A DNA stretch of 35,329 nucleotides from Rhodobacteraceae bacterium UBA6273 (GCA_002440625.1 DJUV01000183.1:1-35329), one strand, 5' to 3'; counted from the first letter of the stretch, positions 1 to 8,742 are shown. Numbers and translations are program-made. The notes: generated by a model from the sequence alone, not told the origin.

Positions 1-1336
1 CCGGCGAAAACTGCGCGGGAACGCCGATGCGCACGCGGAGGCCGCCGAAGAGGTCCGAGGCTTCAAGATCGAGCGTACCGCCATAGGCGGCGACAAGATC
101 ACTGACGATGGCGAGACCGAGGCCGGTTCCCGGCATCGACACATCGAGCCTGCCGCCCGAGCGCAGCGCCTCGCGCCGGCTTTCCTCGGGGATGCCCGGG
201 CCGTCGTCGTCAATCCGCAGTTCCACCCCGTCAGGCATCGGCCGCGCTGTCAGCCGGACGGTCCGCCTTGACCATTTGAAGGCGTTCTCGACCGTGTTGC
301 CGAGGATCTCCTCAAGGTCCTGCTGGTCCATCCTGATCCTGAGGTCGGCCGGTACGTCGATCTCGAACTGCCGGGCCATGCCGTCGGCGCCGGTGCGGAA
401 AAGCCGCGCCATCCGGTTGGCCGAGTTGAGGAGGTCGGTCTGGACAAGGGCGTCGGCGCCGCTTGTCGCCGCCCTGATCCGCGCCAGCGACCGCATCAGC
501 TGCGCATCGACGCGGGTGAGGGCGGTCTGCGCATCCGCGACATCCATCCCCGACTGGGCCAGCGCATCAAGCTCGTTCCTGAGGATCGCCGCCGGCGTCT
601 TCAGCGCATGGGCGAGGTCGGCGGCCTGACGCCGCCCACGCTCCACCATCTCGCGGTTGCGGTCGAGAAGGGCGCGGATGTCGGAGACGAGGGGGGCAAC
701 CTCCTCGGGGTAGTCCGCCGGTTCAAGCGCCTCGCCCCGGTCCCAGCGTCGCGTGACCTCCTGCCGGAGGCGGTTGAGCGGACTGAGAACGAGCGAGGTC
801 TGCACCACCGTCGCAGCGATGCCGAGAACCCCGATCAGGGCGAAGGTGGTCAGGAGGCTGCGCCGGATCTGCGACCGTTCGGAGGTGATCGAGGCAAGCG
901 ATTCCGCCACCGAGACCGACCAGTTCGTGCCGTCCTCCAGCCTGACCAGCCCGCCAATGCCGCGCATCGGCCCGTCGGGGCCTTGAACTGTCCAGGTCTC
1001 GGGGTCGGTGGACAGGGGCTCCGCGACCGGCAAGAGGACGTCAAACAGGGAACGCGAAACGATCGTAGATTCGTCCGGCCCCCTGATCTGCCAGTAACGC
1101 CCGGAATAGGGGCGCTGGTAGAGCGGATCGGTGAGATAGCTTTCGAGAAGCTCGGCGTCGCCGCTACTGTTGCCAAGGGCCGCGACCACCTGGATGTAGC
1201 GGTCGGACAGCCCGTCGTCGAAGCGGCGCTGGACCTGCCCGTCGAGGACATAGTAAAGCGCGATCCCGCCAAGCAGGATCGCGATGCCGGCCCAGACGAT
1301 GCCGCCAAGGATCGCGCGCCGGCGCAGCGACTGCAT
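1..1336 (-). CDS. Sensor histidine kinase, C-terminal end cut by window edge
   Basis: Inner-membrane sensor kinase that would phosphorylate the regulator encoded just upstream. About 445 residues are visible. A short cytoplasmic start (MQSLRRR) leads into a first membrane helix at about residues 8-28, then a periplasmic region to about 165, a second helix at about 170-190, and a HAMP-like linker. The H-box reads DLAHALKTP, with the phospho-acceptor His at about residue 243. An N-box (NTVENAFKWS), G1 box (DDGPGIP) and G2 box (GTGLGLAIV) follow. The reading frame is still open at base 1, but so much of the ATPase domain is present that only a few residues should be missing. The start overlaps the regulator's stop (TGATG), which implies translational coupling. 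The H-box resembles PhoQ-type kinases. The ligand is unknown; the adjacent PepSY protein is a candidate input. Confidence 0.93.
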   Translation of the reverse strand, partial: MQSLRRRAILGGIVWAGIAILLGGIALYYVLDGQVQRRFDDGLSDRYIQVVAALGNSSGDAELLESYLTDPLYQRPYSGRYWQIRGPDESTIVSRSLFDVLLPVAEPLSTDPETWTVQGPDGPMRGIGGLVRLEDGTNWSVSVAESLASITSERSQIRRSLLTTFALIGVLGIAATVVQTSLVLSPLNRLRQEVTRRWDRGEALEPADYPEEVAPLVSDIRALLDRNREMVERGRRQAADLAHALKTPAAILRNELDALAQSGMDVADAQTALTRVDAQLMRSLARIRAATSGADALVQTDLLNSANRMARLFRTGADGMARQFEIDVPADLRIRMDQQDLEEILGNTVENAFKWSRRTVRLTARPMPDGVELRIDDDGPGIPEESRREALRSGGRLDVSMPGTGLGLAIVSDLVAAYGGTLDLEASDLFGGLRVRIGVPAQFSP

Positions 1337-1995
1337 CAGCCGCTGTCGATCATGTAGCCGCGCCCGCGCACGGTCGTGATGATGTCAGCGCCGAGCTTTT
1401 TCCTCAGCCGCGTGACGAATACCGCGATGGTATTGGAATCCCGCTCGCCGTCATACTCGTAGATATGCTCGGAAAGCTCGGTGCGCGACACCATGCGCCC
1501 GGCATTGTGGATGAGATAGGCGAGGACGGCGCATTCCTGGGCGGTCAGTTCGACCGGAAAGCCGCTGACCACGACGCGCTGGGTGCGGGTGTCGAACTCC
1601 AGCGGTCCGCGCGCAAAGACCGGATTGCTCATCCCCGAGCGGCGCCGCATGAGCGCGCGCAGGCGGGCGGAAAGCTCCGGCATGTGGAAGGGTTTCGGCA
1701 TGTAGTCGTCCGCCCCGGCATCGAGGCCATTGACCCGTTCCGACCAGCCGTCGCGGGCGGTCAGGATCAGGACCGGCGTTTCGACCCCGGCCTTGCGCCA
1801 TTCCTTGAGGATGGTAATGCCATCCTTCGTCGGCAGGCCGATGTCGAGGATGACCACATCGTAGGGTTCCGTCGCGCCGAGATGCGCGGCTTCTTCGCCG
1901 TCACCTGCGGTATCGACGGCATGGCCTTCAATTACCAGCGCCTTCTTGATCTGGCCGCAAAGCAGGGCTTCGTCTTCGGCAATCAGAATTCGCAT
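1336..1995 (-). CDS. OmpR/PhoP-family response regulator
   Basis: A 219-residue two-component response regulator. The receiver domain covers residues 1-115, with an acidic pocket (AEDEA, residues 6-10), phospho-acceptor D51 in ILDIGLP, switch T79 and K101 in the MPKPF motif. A winged-helix DNA-binding domain (about 125-219) ends in the usual TTVRGRGYMI. The length is normal for the family. It sits between the PepSY gene (about 40 bp gap) and the kinase gene (TGATG overlap), so the three probably form one transcript: PepSY, regulator, kinase. A direct repeat with 11-bp period at 2556-2574, in front of the PepSY gene, is a plausible binding site and suggests autoregulation. Family assignment is secure; the regulon is inferred. 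Confidence 0.95.
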   Translation of the reverse strand: MRILIAEDEALLCGQIKKALVIEGHAVDTAGDGEEAAHLGATEPYDVVILDIGLPTKDGITILKEWRKAGVETPVLILTARDGWSERVNGLDAGADDYMPKPFHMPELSARLRALMRRRSGMSNPVFARGPLEFDTRTQRVVVSGFPVELTAQECAVLAYLIHNAGRMVSRTELSEHIYEYDGERDSNTIAVFVTRLRKKLGADIITTVRGRGYMIDSG

Positions 1996-2035
1996 GCTGG
2001 CCCATGATGCAGGAAGCGGTTGTGACAGCTATAGC

Positions 2036-2533
2036 CTAGTTCCGGCCATTGCCGCCACCATTGCCGTTGCCGCCGCCGTTTCCGTTCCCGCCGCCATTCC
2101 CGTTCCCGCCACCGTTGCCACCGGCATTGCCGCCCGAGCCGCCTTTGCCCTTGCCTTGCCCCTTGCCAGACTTGTTGCTGGCGCCGCCGCCGGTCGACTT
2201 CGCGGCATTGCGCACCGCCTTGGCCAGCGCCGATGAGTTCGAGGCGATCTTGCCGGTTGCCGCATCGACGACGATGCTGGTCAGCTTGCCATTGGGCTGC
2301 ATCACCAGAACATGAAAGTAGACGCCGCCCGCATCGAAAGCGCGTACATCCACCGCCTCGCCCGGCACGGCGCGGGTGACGGTTTCCAGCACCTTTTGCA
2401 GGCTCAGGCTTTTGCCGGAGGCAACGCTCTGGCGAAGCTCCTGCGGCGAAAGCTCTTGGATAAGCGCGGACAGCGCCGGCCCCGCAGTAAGGGCGAGCGC
2501 AAGGATGCCGGCAGAGATCATTCGAATGAACAT
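2036..2533 (-). CDS. Secreted PepSY-domain protein with Gly/Asn-rich C-terminal repeat
   Basis: 165 residues. An N-terminal signal peptide (MFIRMISAGILALALTAG, likely cleaved after ALS) sends it to the periplasm. Residues about 25-100 resemble a PepSY domain: SLSLQKVLETVTRAVPGE, then a beta-rich part with YFHVLVMQPNGK and a TGKI turn. PepSY domains occur beside two-component systems and are thought to act as inhibitors or ligand binders. The last 50 or so residues are low-complexity: a Gly/Lys stretch, then repeats of the type NGGGNG to the C-terminus. The same repeat appears in the divergent gene at 2705, which suggests a shared partner or location. It is first in the operon with the regulator and kinase. 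The PepSY call comes from pattern, not from a profile search. Confidence 0.85.
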   Translation of the reverse strand: MFIRMISAGILALALTAGPALSALIQELSPQELRQSVASGKSLSLQKVLETVTRAVPGEAVDVRAFDAGGVYFHVLVMQPNGKLTSIVVDAATGKIASNSSALAKAVRNAAKSTGGGASNKSGKGQGKGKGGSGGNAGGNGGGNGNGGGNGNGGGNGNGGGNGRN

Positions 2534-2555
2534 GTCTCATCAATACCAATTTCAA

Positions 2556-2574
2556 GGTGAATGCACGGTGAATG
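2556..2574. promoter_or_regulatory. Candidate response-regulator binding site, 11-bp direct repeat
   Basis: The octamer GGTGAATG occurs at 2556-2563 and again at 2567-2574, exactly 11 bp apart. Tandem direct repeats on one DNA face are the usual target layout of OmpR/PhoB-type regulators. The site starts 23 bp upstream of the PepSY start codon and also lies in front of the divergent Gly/Asn-repeat gene, so it could control both. Function is inferred. Confidence 0.45.
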
Positions 2575-2690
2575 TTCTGTTGTCGGGGCGTTCAAGAGCA
2601 CTGTGAGAGATTGCGCTCAATCGATCCACCGGCAGCGATTCGTCCAGGTCCGGGCAGCGGCAGGAAAAGCGGATCAGCAGAAACTAGGTT

Positions 2691-2698
2691 GGAAGGAG
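2691..2698 (+). promoter_or_regulatory. Ribosome binding site that sets the start at 2705
   Basis: GGAAGGAG lies 6 nt before the ATG at 2705. The frame is open back to an ATG at 2561, but only the 2705 start has a strong Shine-Dalgarno sequence and places a signal peptide directly at the N-terminus. Confidence 0.75.
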
Positions 2699-2704
2699 CG
2701 CCAG

Positions 2705-3628
2705 ATGGCACCCGGCAAGAAGCATATCCTGAAAGCGGCTTGCGTGGCGATCGCGCTGCTCGGCAGCACGGCGATTGTCACCACCATTGCGGCCCCCGAC
2801 GCGGCCTACGCGAAGGGCAACGGCAATGGCGGCGGCAACGGCAATGGTGGCGGCAACGGTAACGGCGGTGGCAATGGCAAGGGCAGCCAGGCCGACAACA
2901 GGGGTGGCAAGAGCGCCACGAAGTCCACCACCAAGTCCGCCAAGAGCAAGAAGCCCCTCATTCCGGCTGCGGCCACCACCAAGCCGAAGGGAAAGCCGGC
3001 GGCCCAGACCGCGACCGAGGACGTATCGGTCATCGAAGGCCTGCGGCCAAACCAGAAGGGCAAGTGGAACGCCGCGAATGCCAATCAGGCAGCGCTCGAC
3101 GCCCATATCCGCAACCAGAACTTCAACGGCACGATCGGCGCCCTGGCGCAGTACCAGCTTGCCGCACGGGCGGCGGCGGGTGAGGCGTTGAGCGAAGACG
3201 AACTCGCGGCACTTGAGGGCTTCGTCGGCGATACCTCGGCGGAAATCGACGATGCGGCGCTTGCCGGCTACCTGAACGATGGCGCCGTCGAAGGCGACCC
3301 GGTCTACGACGTCGTCGACGGTGTGGTGAGCTGCACCGCGAATTGCGACGGCGTCGACGTCGGGGCCGCGCAGTCCGCCGCCGATGCGGAAGCGGACCGG
3401 CTGCAGGACGAAGCGCAGCAGGCCGCCCTCGATGCCTTCCTTGATGCCTCCGAGACGCGGATCATCGACGAGTCGAACAAAGAGCTGTCGCCCGAGGATA
3501 CCGAGACCTTGCTCGACGAACTCGCCGCGGCGCTGGGCGTCACGCGGGCCCCGGTGGTCGAGGAGATCCCGGAGGAAGTGACGGATACGGGTACGGAGGG
3601 TGAGGTGCCGGTAACAACCGGCGGGTGA
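2705..3628 (+). CDS. Secreted protein with Gly/Asn repeat and acidic C-terminal part, function unknown
   Basis: 307 residues. A signal peptide (basic MAPGKKH, hydrophobic core, likely cleavage after AAYA) is followed at once by about 20 residues of GNGNGGG repeats. A Lys/Thr/Ser-rich linker (to about residue 105) comes next, and then a predicted helical region rich in Ala, Asp and Glu. One segment holds two close cysteines (SCTANCDGV), which could form a disulfide or bind metal. The tail is acidic and ends in TTGG. I do not recognise a catalytic domain. It is divergent from the PepSY gene, which ends in the same repeat, and shares the intergenic region with the 11-bp repeat. A structural or surface-associated role under control of the two-component system is possible but inferred. 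Confidence 0.8.
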   Translation: MAPGKKHILKAACVAIALLGSTAIVTTIAAPDAAYAKGNGNGGGNGNGGGNGNGGGNGKGSQADNRGGKSATKSTTKSAKSKKPLIPAAATTKPKGKPAAQTATEDVSVIEGLRPNQKGKWNAANANQAALDAHIRNQNFNGTIGALAQYQLAARAAAGEALSEDELAALEGFVGDTSAEIDDAALAGYLNDGAVEGDPVYDVVDGVVSCTANCDGVDVGAAQSAADAEADRLQDEAQQAALDAFLDASETRIIDESNKELSPEDTETLLDELAAALGVTRAPVVEEIPEEVTDTGTEGEVPVTTGG

Positions 3629-3642
3629 GTGAAGGAACGATG

Positions 3643-3668
3643 CTGCCCGGCATTCCGGTGCCGGGCAG
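3643..3668. terminator. Strong hairpin after the Gly/Asn-repeat gene
   Basis: CTGCCCGGC and GCCGGGCAG form a perfect 9-bp stem with an 8-nt loop, 15 bp after the stop at 3628. No T-run follows on the plus strand, so it is either a weak terminator or an mRNA 3'-end stabiliser. Confidence 0.5.
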
Positions 3669-3734
3669 AATGAAAAACAAAGAAACTTCGAGGATGAGCA
3701 GGCGATATTGGTTCCCAGGGACGGATGGCCTGAC

Positions 3735-3956
3735 ATGAAAACCTGCAAGCTTATCGATCGCGTGACGATGGTTGTGGCTCTCGGCGCTTCGATCTGTTTC
3801 CTCTGGATTGGCGAATATGAGGCGGCTGGCGCCGCGCTCGCCCTCTGGCCGCTGAGCCGGGCGCTGATCTCGATCCTCGATGTGTTCTACATGTTCTTCA
3901 CCGAGCGTCCGCTGATCCGTGCCAACATGCCGGCGGCTGACTTGCGGGAAGTCTGA
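3735..3956 (+). CDS. Small membrane protein, hypothetical
   Basis: 73 residues from the ATG at 3735 (MKTCKLIDRV). Two hydrophobic stretches, about residues 10-28 and 31-55 with a short GEYEAAG turn between them, suggest a two-helix inner-membrane hairpin. The C-terminal TERPLIRANMPAADLREV is polar. The frame is open upstream to a TTG at 3708, but neither start has a clear Shine-Dalgarno sequence. I do not recognise the family. It lies between the Gly/Asn-repeat gene and a second small gene, with no overlap on either side. It could be a stand-alone small membrane protein; the coding call rests on the hydrophobic pattern and codon use. Confidence 0.5.
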   Translation: MKTCKLIDRVTMVVALGASICFLWIGEYEAAGAALALWPLSRALISILDVFYMFFTERPLIRANMPAADLREV

Positions 3957-4013
3957 GCGGGCGTTTCCCAAGCGGCGGAGATTTCCTTCGCCCGGTCGGG
4001 AAGGCAAGGAAGA

Positions 4014-4259
4014 GTGCCGGGCTTTGCCCCGGATCTGCGTGAATGGTTCTTGGTGCAAAGAGTGGAAGTATCGATCATTACCGTCAGCGAATTTCTCGCA
4101 GCCGAGGGGCGCCGCTGGATGGTGTCCGGCCCGAAGGGCTATCCCGATGTGGTCGGACAGTGCCGGGAGGAGGCCGTCGAAAAGGCGGACCGGCGCGCCA
4201 TGGATCTGGGCGGCTCCTGCGTCATCGTCATCGGCGATCCGCTAAGCATCCGACACTGA
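4014..4259 (+). CDS. Small cytoplasmic hypothetical protein
   Basis: 81 residues if read from the GTG at 4014. A second GTG at 4062 would give 65 residues starting MEVSIITVSEF. Purine-rich sequence just before 4014 is the only ribosome-site candidate, and its spacing is tight. The protein has a compact alternating pattern: a strand-like start, GRRWMVSGPKGYPD, a helix (CREEAVEKADRRAMDLGG) and a final strand (SCVIVIGDPL). This looks like a small alpha/beta fold rather than random translation. There is no signal peptide or membrane segment. I do not recognise the family. It is followed by about 175 bp without a convincing gene before the broken multicopper oxidase. Confidence 0.5.
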   Translation: MPGFAPDLREWFLVQRVEVSIITVSEFLAAEGRRWMVSGPKGYPDVVGQCREEAVEKADRRAMDLGGSCVIVIGDPLSIRH

Positions 4260-4435
4260 GGGCGAAACCTGCGGCTTGCTGGAGCGGCGGCAGGGCTGGT
4301 TGACGGCCGCGCCACCAGCTTGTGAACGGTGCCCGCGCCTGTTCCGCATTGCCGACGCCCTGCATGGCCCGGATAATTTCCCCGATCTGCGTTTTGTCGT
4401 TTTGCATTTCGGCCGACTTTGCCGCGCCGGTCGAG

Positions 4436-5750
4436 ATGGCGCGGCCAACGCCGGCTATGGCGCATCATGCCATGGGTCATGATGCCGTGCCCGCCACGCT
4501 TCCGGCGCATGACCCCGTCACCGTCTGGGGACTGGCCCGGCTCGGTGGCGGGCAGGGGCTGATCCTCAACCCCGGCCAGCGCTTCCGTGTCGATTTGACG
4601 AATGCGCTCGACGTGCCGACCATCGTCCACTGGCACGGCCAGATCCCGTCCCACGAACAGGACGGCGAGCCCGACCTGCCGCTGCCGCTTCCGGACCCTG
4701 GCGAGTCGCGCGCCTTCGATTTCGGACCCCCGCCCGGCACCCGCTGGATGCACAGCCATGTGCCGGAGCAGGAGATGTGCCTCCTTGCCGCACCGCTCAT
4801 CGTCCGCAGCGCCGAGGATGTGGCGGCGGACCGGCAGGAGGTGGTGATGTTCGTGCATGACTTCGCGTTCAAGACGCCGGAGGAGGTGCTGGCGGAGATC
4901 ACCGGGGGTGCAGCCTCGGCGCACGCAGGTCACGGCATGGCCGCGCCCGCAGACGGAATGGATGATGCGGCGATGGGGCATGACATGTCGGGCATGGGCG
5001 GAAGGCGATGGACCTCGATAACTTCGATTGGGACGCATACCTCGCCAATGACCGCACATTGGCCGACCCGAGGTGGTATCGGTGGAACCGGGCGGGCGCG
5101 TCCGTCTCAGGATCATCAACGCGGCGGCGGCGATCGTGTTCTGGATCGACACCGGCGCGCTGACTGGCCGCCTCGTGTCGTTTGACGGCCACGGCGATGC
5201 ACCGTTGACGGCAGCCGCTTTGGCCTCGGCATGGGCCAGCTCTTGACTTCGAGATTGACCTGCCTGGCGCAGCGGCCTGGCCGATCCTGGCGCTCCGCGA
5301 AGTGGCGCGTGAACGGACGGGGCTGATCCTTGCCAGCGCTGGCGCAACGGTAAGCCGGGTCGATGCGACCGGAGCCGAGGCTGCGCCGGCCTTCGACAGC
5401 GATCTGGCGCAGGAGTCGCGTCTTCTGGCACTGAATCCGCTGGTGGCGCGCCCCGCCGACCGAAAGCGCCTGCTGATGCTCGGTGGCAGGTTGGCGCCCT
5501 GCCTCTGGGCCATCGACGGCGCCACCTGGGGGATTCACGCCCCGGTCGCGGTCCGGTAAGGCGAAAGGCTGGAGCTGTCGTTGCGCAACACGGTCTATGT
5601 GCCGCCGATGGCGATGGCGATGGTGACGGTGGCGCTCGACGCGGGCGAGGCGGCGCGCTGGATGCTCCACTGCCACCACATGCCGCACCTTGCCACCGGA
5701 ATGATGACGGAACTCGCGGTCGCGCCCGCGGCCAAAATCAGGCGACCGGG
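4436..5750 (+). pseudogene. Multicopper oxidase, inactivated by frameshifts and a stop
   Basis: Pieces of a laccase-like multicopper oxidase lie in order but in different frames. From 4436 to about 5005, one frame gives the copper motif HWHGQIPSHEQDG (from about 4630), then HSHVPEQEM (from 4751) and a His/Met-rich stretch. About 5008-5070 (MDLDNFDWDAYLAND) is in a second frame, 5070 to about 5200 (VEPGGRVRLRIINAA) in a third, then a short return to the first frame, and from 5242 in the second frame again. An in-frame TAA at 5557 interrupts VAVR-GERLEL. The C-terminal type 1/3 copper motif HCHHMPHLATGMM survives at about 5668-5706. At least four frame changes plus a nonsense codon make it non-functional. 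The original start and signal peptide are not recognisable, so the left boundary is approximate. It once sat directly upstream of the copper ATPase gene. Confidence 0.85.
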
Positions 5751-5796
5751 CGCGGCGCGCGCGCCGCTCGCCGAACCCCATGACCGGCCGAAGGGC

Positions 5797-5827
5797 TTGA
5801 CCTCCCACGCTGGAACCCTGCAGGCAT
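5797..5827 (+). promoter_or_regulatory. copA: Candidate CueR/MerR-type promoter of the copper ATPase gene
   Basis: TTGACC at 5797-5802 is followed, after the 19-bp spacer typical of MerR-family promoters, by AGGCAT at 5822-5827. Between them, ACCTCCC and TGGAACC form a degraded dyad like the ACCTTCC/GGAAGGT operator of copper-responsive CueR promoters. It ends about 50 bp before the ATPase start. No cueR gene is in the window, so the regulator would act from elsewhere. Matched by eye. Confidence 0.5.
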
Positions 5828-5878
5828 GTCAGGGGCGCGCGGCCCTCGCGGTGCCCGGCACAAGAAGGAGAAACAGCG

Positions 5879-8242
5879 ATGGAGCATGAGCATCAGGGCC
5901 ATCACGACGGTCACGGAATGAAGGACGTTCCGGTGCCGGAACGCCCCAACGGTGCCAGAGCCGCCGTCGATCCGGTCTGCGGCATGACGGTCGAGGTCAG
6001 GCCTGATACCCGGCAGGCGGATTTCCAGAACCGCAGCTTCCACTTCTGTTCCGAGAAGTGCGAGAGGACATTCGCGGCCGATCCATGGTTCTACGCATCG
6101 GGCCGGGGCGGGGACCGTCCGGCAGCAGCGCCCGCCGGCAGCAAGTGGACCTGCCCGATGCACCCCGAGATCATCCGAGACGTGCCCGGCGCCTGCCCGA
6201 TCTGCGGCATGGCGCTGGAGCCGATGCTGCCGACTGATGAACCCAGCCCCGAGCTTCTGGATTTCACCCGGCGTATGTGGATCAGCGCCGCCGCAGCGGT
6301 TCCGCTGGTTGTCCTGGCCATGGGTGGCCTGATCGGGTTGCCGGTCCGCGAATGGATCGGCCAAGGTGCCGCCAACTGGCTGGAATTCCTTCTTGCGACG
6401 CCCATCGTCTTATGGGCGGCCCTGCCGTTCTTCCGGCGCGGCCGGGATTCCTTCTTGAACCGCTCGCCGAACATGTGGACGCTGATCTCGCTCGGCGTCG
6501 GCGCGGCCTATCTCTATTCCCTGGCAGCGACCTTCCTGCCGGGTATCTTCCCTGACGCCTACCGGATGGGTCACGGCGTCGGCACCTACTACGAGGCTGC
6601 GGTCGTTATCGTCGCACTGGTCTTTGTCGGGCAGGTGCTGGAACTTCGCGCCCGAGAACGGACCGGCGACGCGATCCGCGCTCTTCTCGACCTGTCTCCG
6701 GCAACGGCGCGGCGGGTGCTGGACGACGGCACCGAGTATGACGTGCCGCTTGAAAACATCATGGCCGGCGACCGGCTGCGGGTCAGGCCCGGCGACAGCG
6801 TGCCCGTGGACGGCGAAGTGGTCGCGGGTAATTCCGCCATCGATGAAAGCATGATTACGGGCGAGCCGCTGCCGGTTGAAAAAGGGCCGGGCGATCCGGT
6901 CACGGGTGGCACCATGAACCGCAACGGAAGCCTCATCATCGAGGCGCGGCGCGTCGGGGCTGAGACGGTGCTGGCGCAGATCATCGACATGGTGACAAGC
7001 GCCCGGCGCTCACGCGCTCCGATCCAGGGGCTGGCTGACCGTGTATCGGCGGTATTCGTCCCGACGGTTGTCGGAATAGCGGCACTTGCCTTCGCGGCCT
7101 GGCTGATCTGGGGGCCGGCGCCGGCGCTGGTCTTCGCCGTCGCGGCCGCCGTCTCGGTCCTCATCATTGCTTGTCCCTGTGCGCTTGGCCTCGCCACGCC
7201 GATATCCATCACCACGGCCGCGGGGCGCGGGGCGCAGGCCGGTGTCCTCATCAAGGATGCCGAGGCGCTGGAGAGGATGGCAGCGGTCGACACGCTGATC
7301 GTCGATAAGACCGGTACGCTGACCGAGGGGCGCCCCCGGCTGACGGACGTTATCACCTTTGGCGATGTGCCGGAGGGCGAGATCCTGTCGGTGGCGGCGG
7401 CACTTGAACGCGGGTCGGAACATCCCCTGGCCGAAGCGATCCTTGAGGGCGCCGCCGCGCGGAGCGTGGCGCGGCGCGAGGCGGCCGGATTTGCCGCCGT
7501 CACCGGCAAGGGCGTCAAGGGCGAGGTGGATGGCCGTCCCGCGGCCCTGGGCAATGCCGCACTGATGCGCGACCTTGGCTTTGACGCGGCACAGGCCGAG
7601 GCGCAGGCGGACGCGCTGCGAGGCGGCGGCAAGACGGCGATGTTCGTGGCCATCGGCGGCAGCATCGCCGGTGTTGTCGCCGTTGCCGATCCGATCAAGC
7701 CCACCACTGCCGAGGCGATCCGCACCCTGCATGAGCTAGGCCTGCGGGTCATCATGGCGACCGGTGACAACCAGCGCACGGCCGAGGCTGTCGCCCGGCA
7801 GCTTGGCATAGACGAGGTGAGGGCCGGTGTACTCCCCGAGGACAAGAAGCGCCTCATCGACACGTTGCGACAGGGCGGTGCGGTTGTCGCAATGGCTGGC
7901 GACGGGGTCAATGACGCCCCGGCGCTCGCCACCGCCGATGTCGGCATCGCCATGGGCACCGGTGCCGATGTCGCGGTTGAAAGCGCCGGACTGACGCTTC
8001 TTGGCGGCGATCTGATGGGCGTCGTCCGGGCGCGACGGCTTGCGACAGCCACGCTGCGCAACATCAGGCAGAACCTCTTCTTCGCCTTCGTCTACAACGT
8101 CGCCGGAGTGCCGGTGGCGGCGGGGCTGCTTTATCCGCTGACCGGGCTTCTCCTGTCGCCGATGCTCGCCGCGGCGGCGATGAGCCTCTCCTCCGTCTCG
8201 GTCATCGGCAATGCGCTGAGGTTGAGGGGTGTGCGGTTATGA
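5879..8242 (+). CDS. copA: Copper-translocating P1B-type ATPase with YHS and heavy-metal-binding N-terminus
   Basis: 787 residues; inner-membrane pump that uses ATP to export copper, probably Cu(I). The start has a clear ribosome site (AAGGAG, 8 nt upstream). The N-terminus is His-rich ([16 protein letters not shown]), followed by a YHS-like domain ([21 protein letters not shown], about residues 29-70) and a heavy-metal-binding motif (WTCPMHPEI to [11 protein letters not shown], about 89-117), instead of the common GMTCxxC domain. Membrane helices follow. The metal-passage motif CPC is at C432-P-C434, the phosphorylated Asp at D476 in DKTGT, and the hinge GDGVNDAP at about 674-681. The last helices contain YN and MSLSSVSV, as in Cu(I) pumps. 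A candidate MerR-type promoter precedes it and the next gene overlaps its stop. Confidence 0.95.
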   Translation: MEHEHQGHHDGHGMKDVPVPERPNGARAAVDPVCGMTVEVRPDTRQADFQNRSFHFCSEKCERTFAADPWFYASGRGGDRPAAAPAGSKWTCPMHPEIIRDVPGACPICGMALEPMLPTDEPSPELLDFTRRMWISAAAAVPLVVLAMGGLIGLPVREWIGQGAANWLEFLLATPIVLWAALPFFRRGRDSFLNRSPNMWTLISLGVGAAYLYSLAATFLPGIFPDAYRMGHGVGTYYEAAVVIVALVFVGQVLELRARERTGDAIRALLDLSPATARRVLDDGTEYDVPLENIMAGDRLRVRPGDSVPVDGEVVAGNSAIDESMITGEPLPVEKGPGDPVTGGTMNRNGSLIIEARRVGAETVLAQIIDMVTSARRSRAPIQGLADRVSAVFVPTVVGIAALAFAAWLIWGPAPALVFAVAAAVSVLIIACPCALGLATPISITTAAGRGAQAGVLIKDAEALERMAAVDTLIVDKTGTLTEGRPRLTDVITFGDVPEGEILSVAAALERGSEHPLAEAILEGAAARSVARREAAGFAAVTGKGVKGEVDGRPAALGNAALMRDLGFDAAQAEAQADALRGGGKTAMFVAIGGSIAGVVAVADPIKPTTAEAIRTLHELGLRVIMATGDNQRTAEAVARQLGIDEVRAGVLPEDKKRLIDTLRQGGAVVAMAGDGVNDAPALATADVGIAMGTGADVAVESAGLTLLGGDLMGVVRARRLATATLRNIRQNLFFAFVYNVAGVPVAAGLLYPLTGLLLSPMLAAAAMSLSSVSVIGNALRLRGVRL

Positions 8243-8742
8243 AGGGGGCAGTCCTCTTCACCGCCCTCGTGACTGCGCTGCCTGCCGCGGCAGAGCAGTC
8301 GCCGGAGTTTCCGAAGTCGGCCTCTTTCATCATCCAGCTGACCAGCTCGCAGTATTCGAGCGGGTTTGGCGAATACCTGGTGCCGCCGCTTAACGAGGCA
8401 TTCCGCAAGACAGGGATGCGGTACGAGGGTGGCCCCGGCGCGGACTTCGCGGCTACAATCGAAAGCGGATCGGATGTCGGAAAATGGTACGGCGATGGCG
8501 ATGCGGCGAAGTGGCTCTATGAGCGCTTTGTCACCGTCGGCCTAACGCCCTCGGATGTCGATGTCGAACCCGAAGGCCGGCTGGCGCCACGCTTTTCCGT
8601 CACGGTGCAGCTTATCACCCCGAACGAGGACCGGGTGGATGAGTTGGATTGCCTGATCGCACTGGCGACACGCGAGCTTTCATTCCGCTATCGGGCTGCG
8701 GGGCATGTCACCGTCAATGGCAAGGGATGCGCGCGGAAGTAG
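8239..8742 (+). CDS. Periplasmic protein of unknown function, coupled to copA
   Basis: 167 residues. The ATG overlaps the stop of the copper ATPase gene (ATGA), so the two are translated together. A signal peptide ([20 protein letters not shown]) with an AxA site gives a mature periplasmic protein of about 148 residues. The body is mixed alpha/beta, with [26 protein letters not shown] near the start and a repeat-free C-terminal half. Two cysteines (DELDCLIAL and GKGCARK) could form a disulfide. No copper-binding Met/His clusters are evident. I do not recognise the family. Coupling to the pump suggests a role in metal handling or envelope protection, but this is inference. Confidence 0.8.
   Translation: MKGAVLFTALVTALPAAAEQSPEFPKSASFIIQLTSSQYSSGFGEYLVPPLNEAFRKTGMRYEGGPGADFAATIESGSDVGKWYGDGDAAKWLYERFVTVGLTPSDVDVEPEGRLAPRFSVTVQLITPNEDRVDELDCLIALATRELSFRYRAAGHVTVNGKGCARK

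Noticed and set aside
608..1357. Long plus-strand frame opposite the histidine kinase
   Set aside because: Antisense to a kinase with all motifs; Arg/Gly/Pro-rich translation typical of the opposite strand of GC-rich genes.
2817..2880. CRISPR-like or tandem DNA repeat
   Set aside because: It is a coding Gly/Asn repeat with variable third positions, with no spacers.
2684..3748. Long minus-strand frame opposite the Gly/Asn-repeat gene
   Set aside because: The plus frame has a signal peptide and ribosome site; the minus frame has neither.
4139..5431. 430-codon minus-strand frame
   Set aside because: Lies opposite the broken multicopper oxidase, whose copper motifs are clear on the plus strand; low-complexity Arg/Pro-rich product.
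6589..8064. 491-codon minus-strand frame
   Set aside because: Antisense to the copper ATPase; Ser/Ala/Arg/Pro-biased shadow translation.
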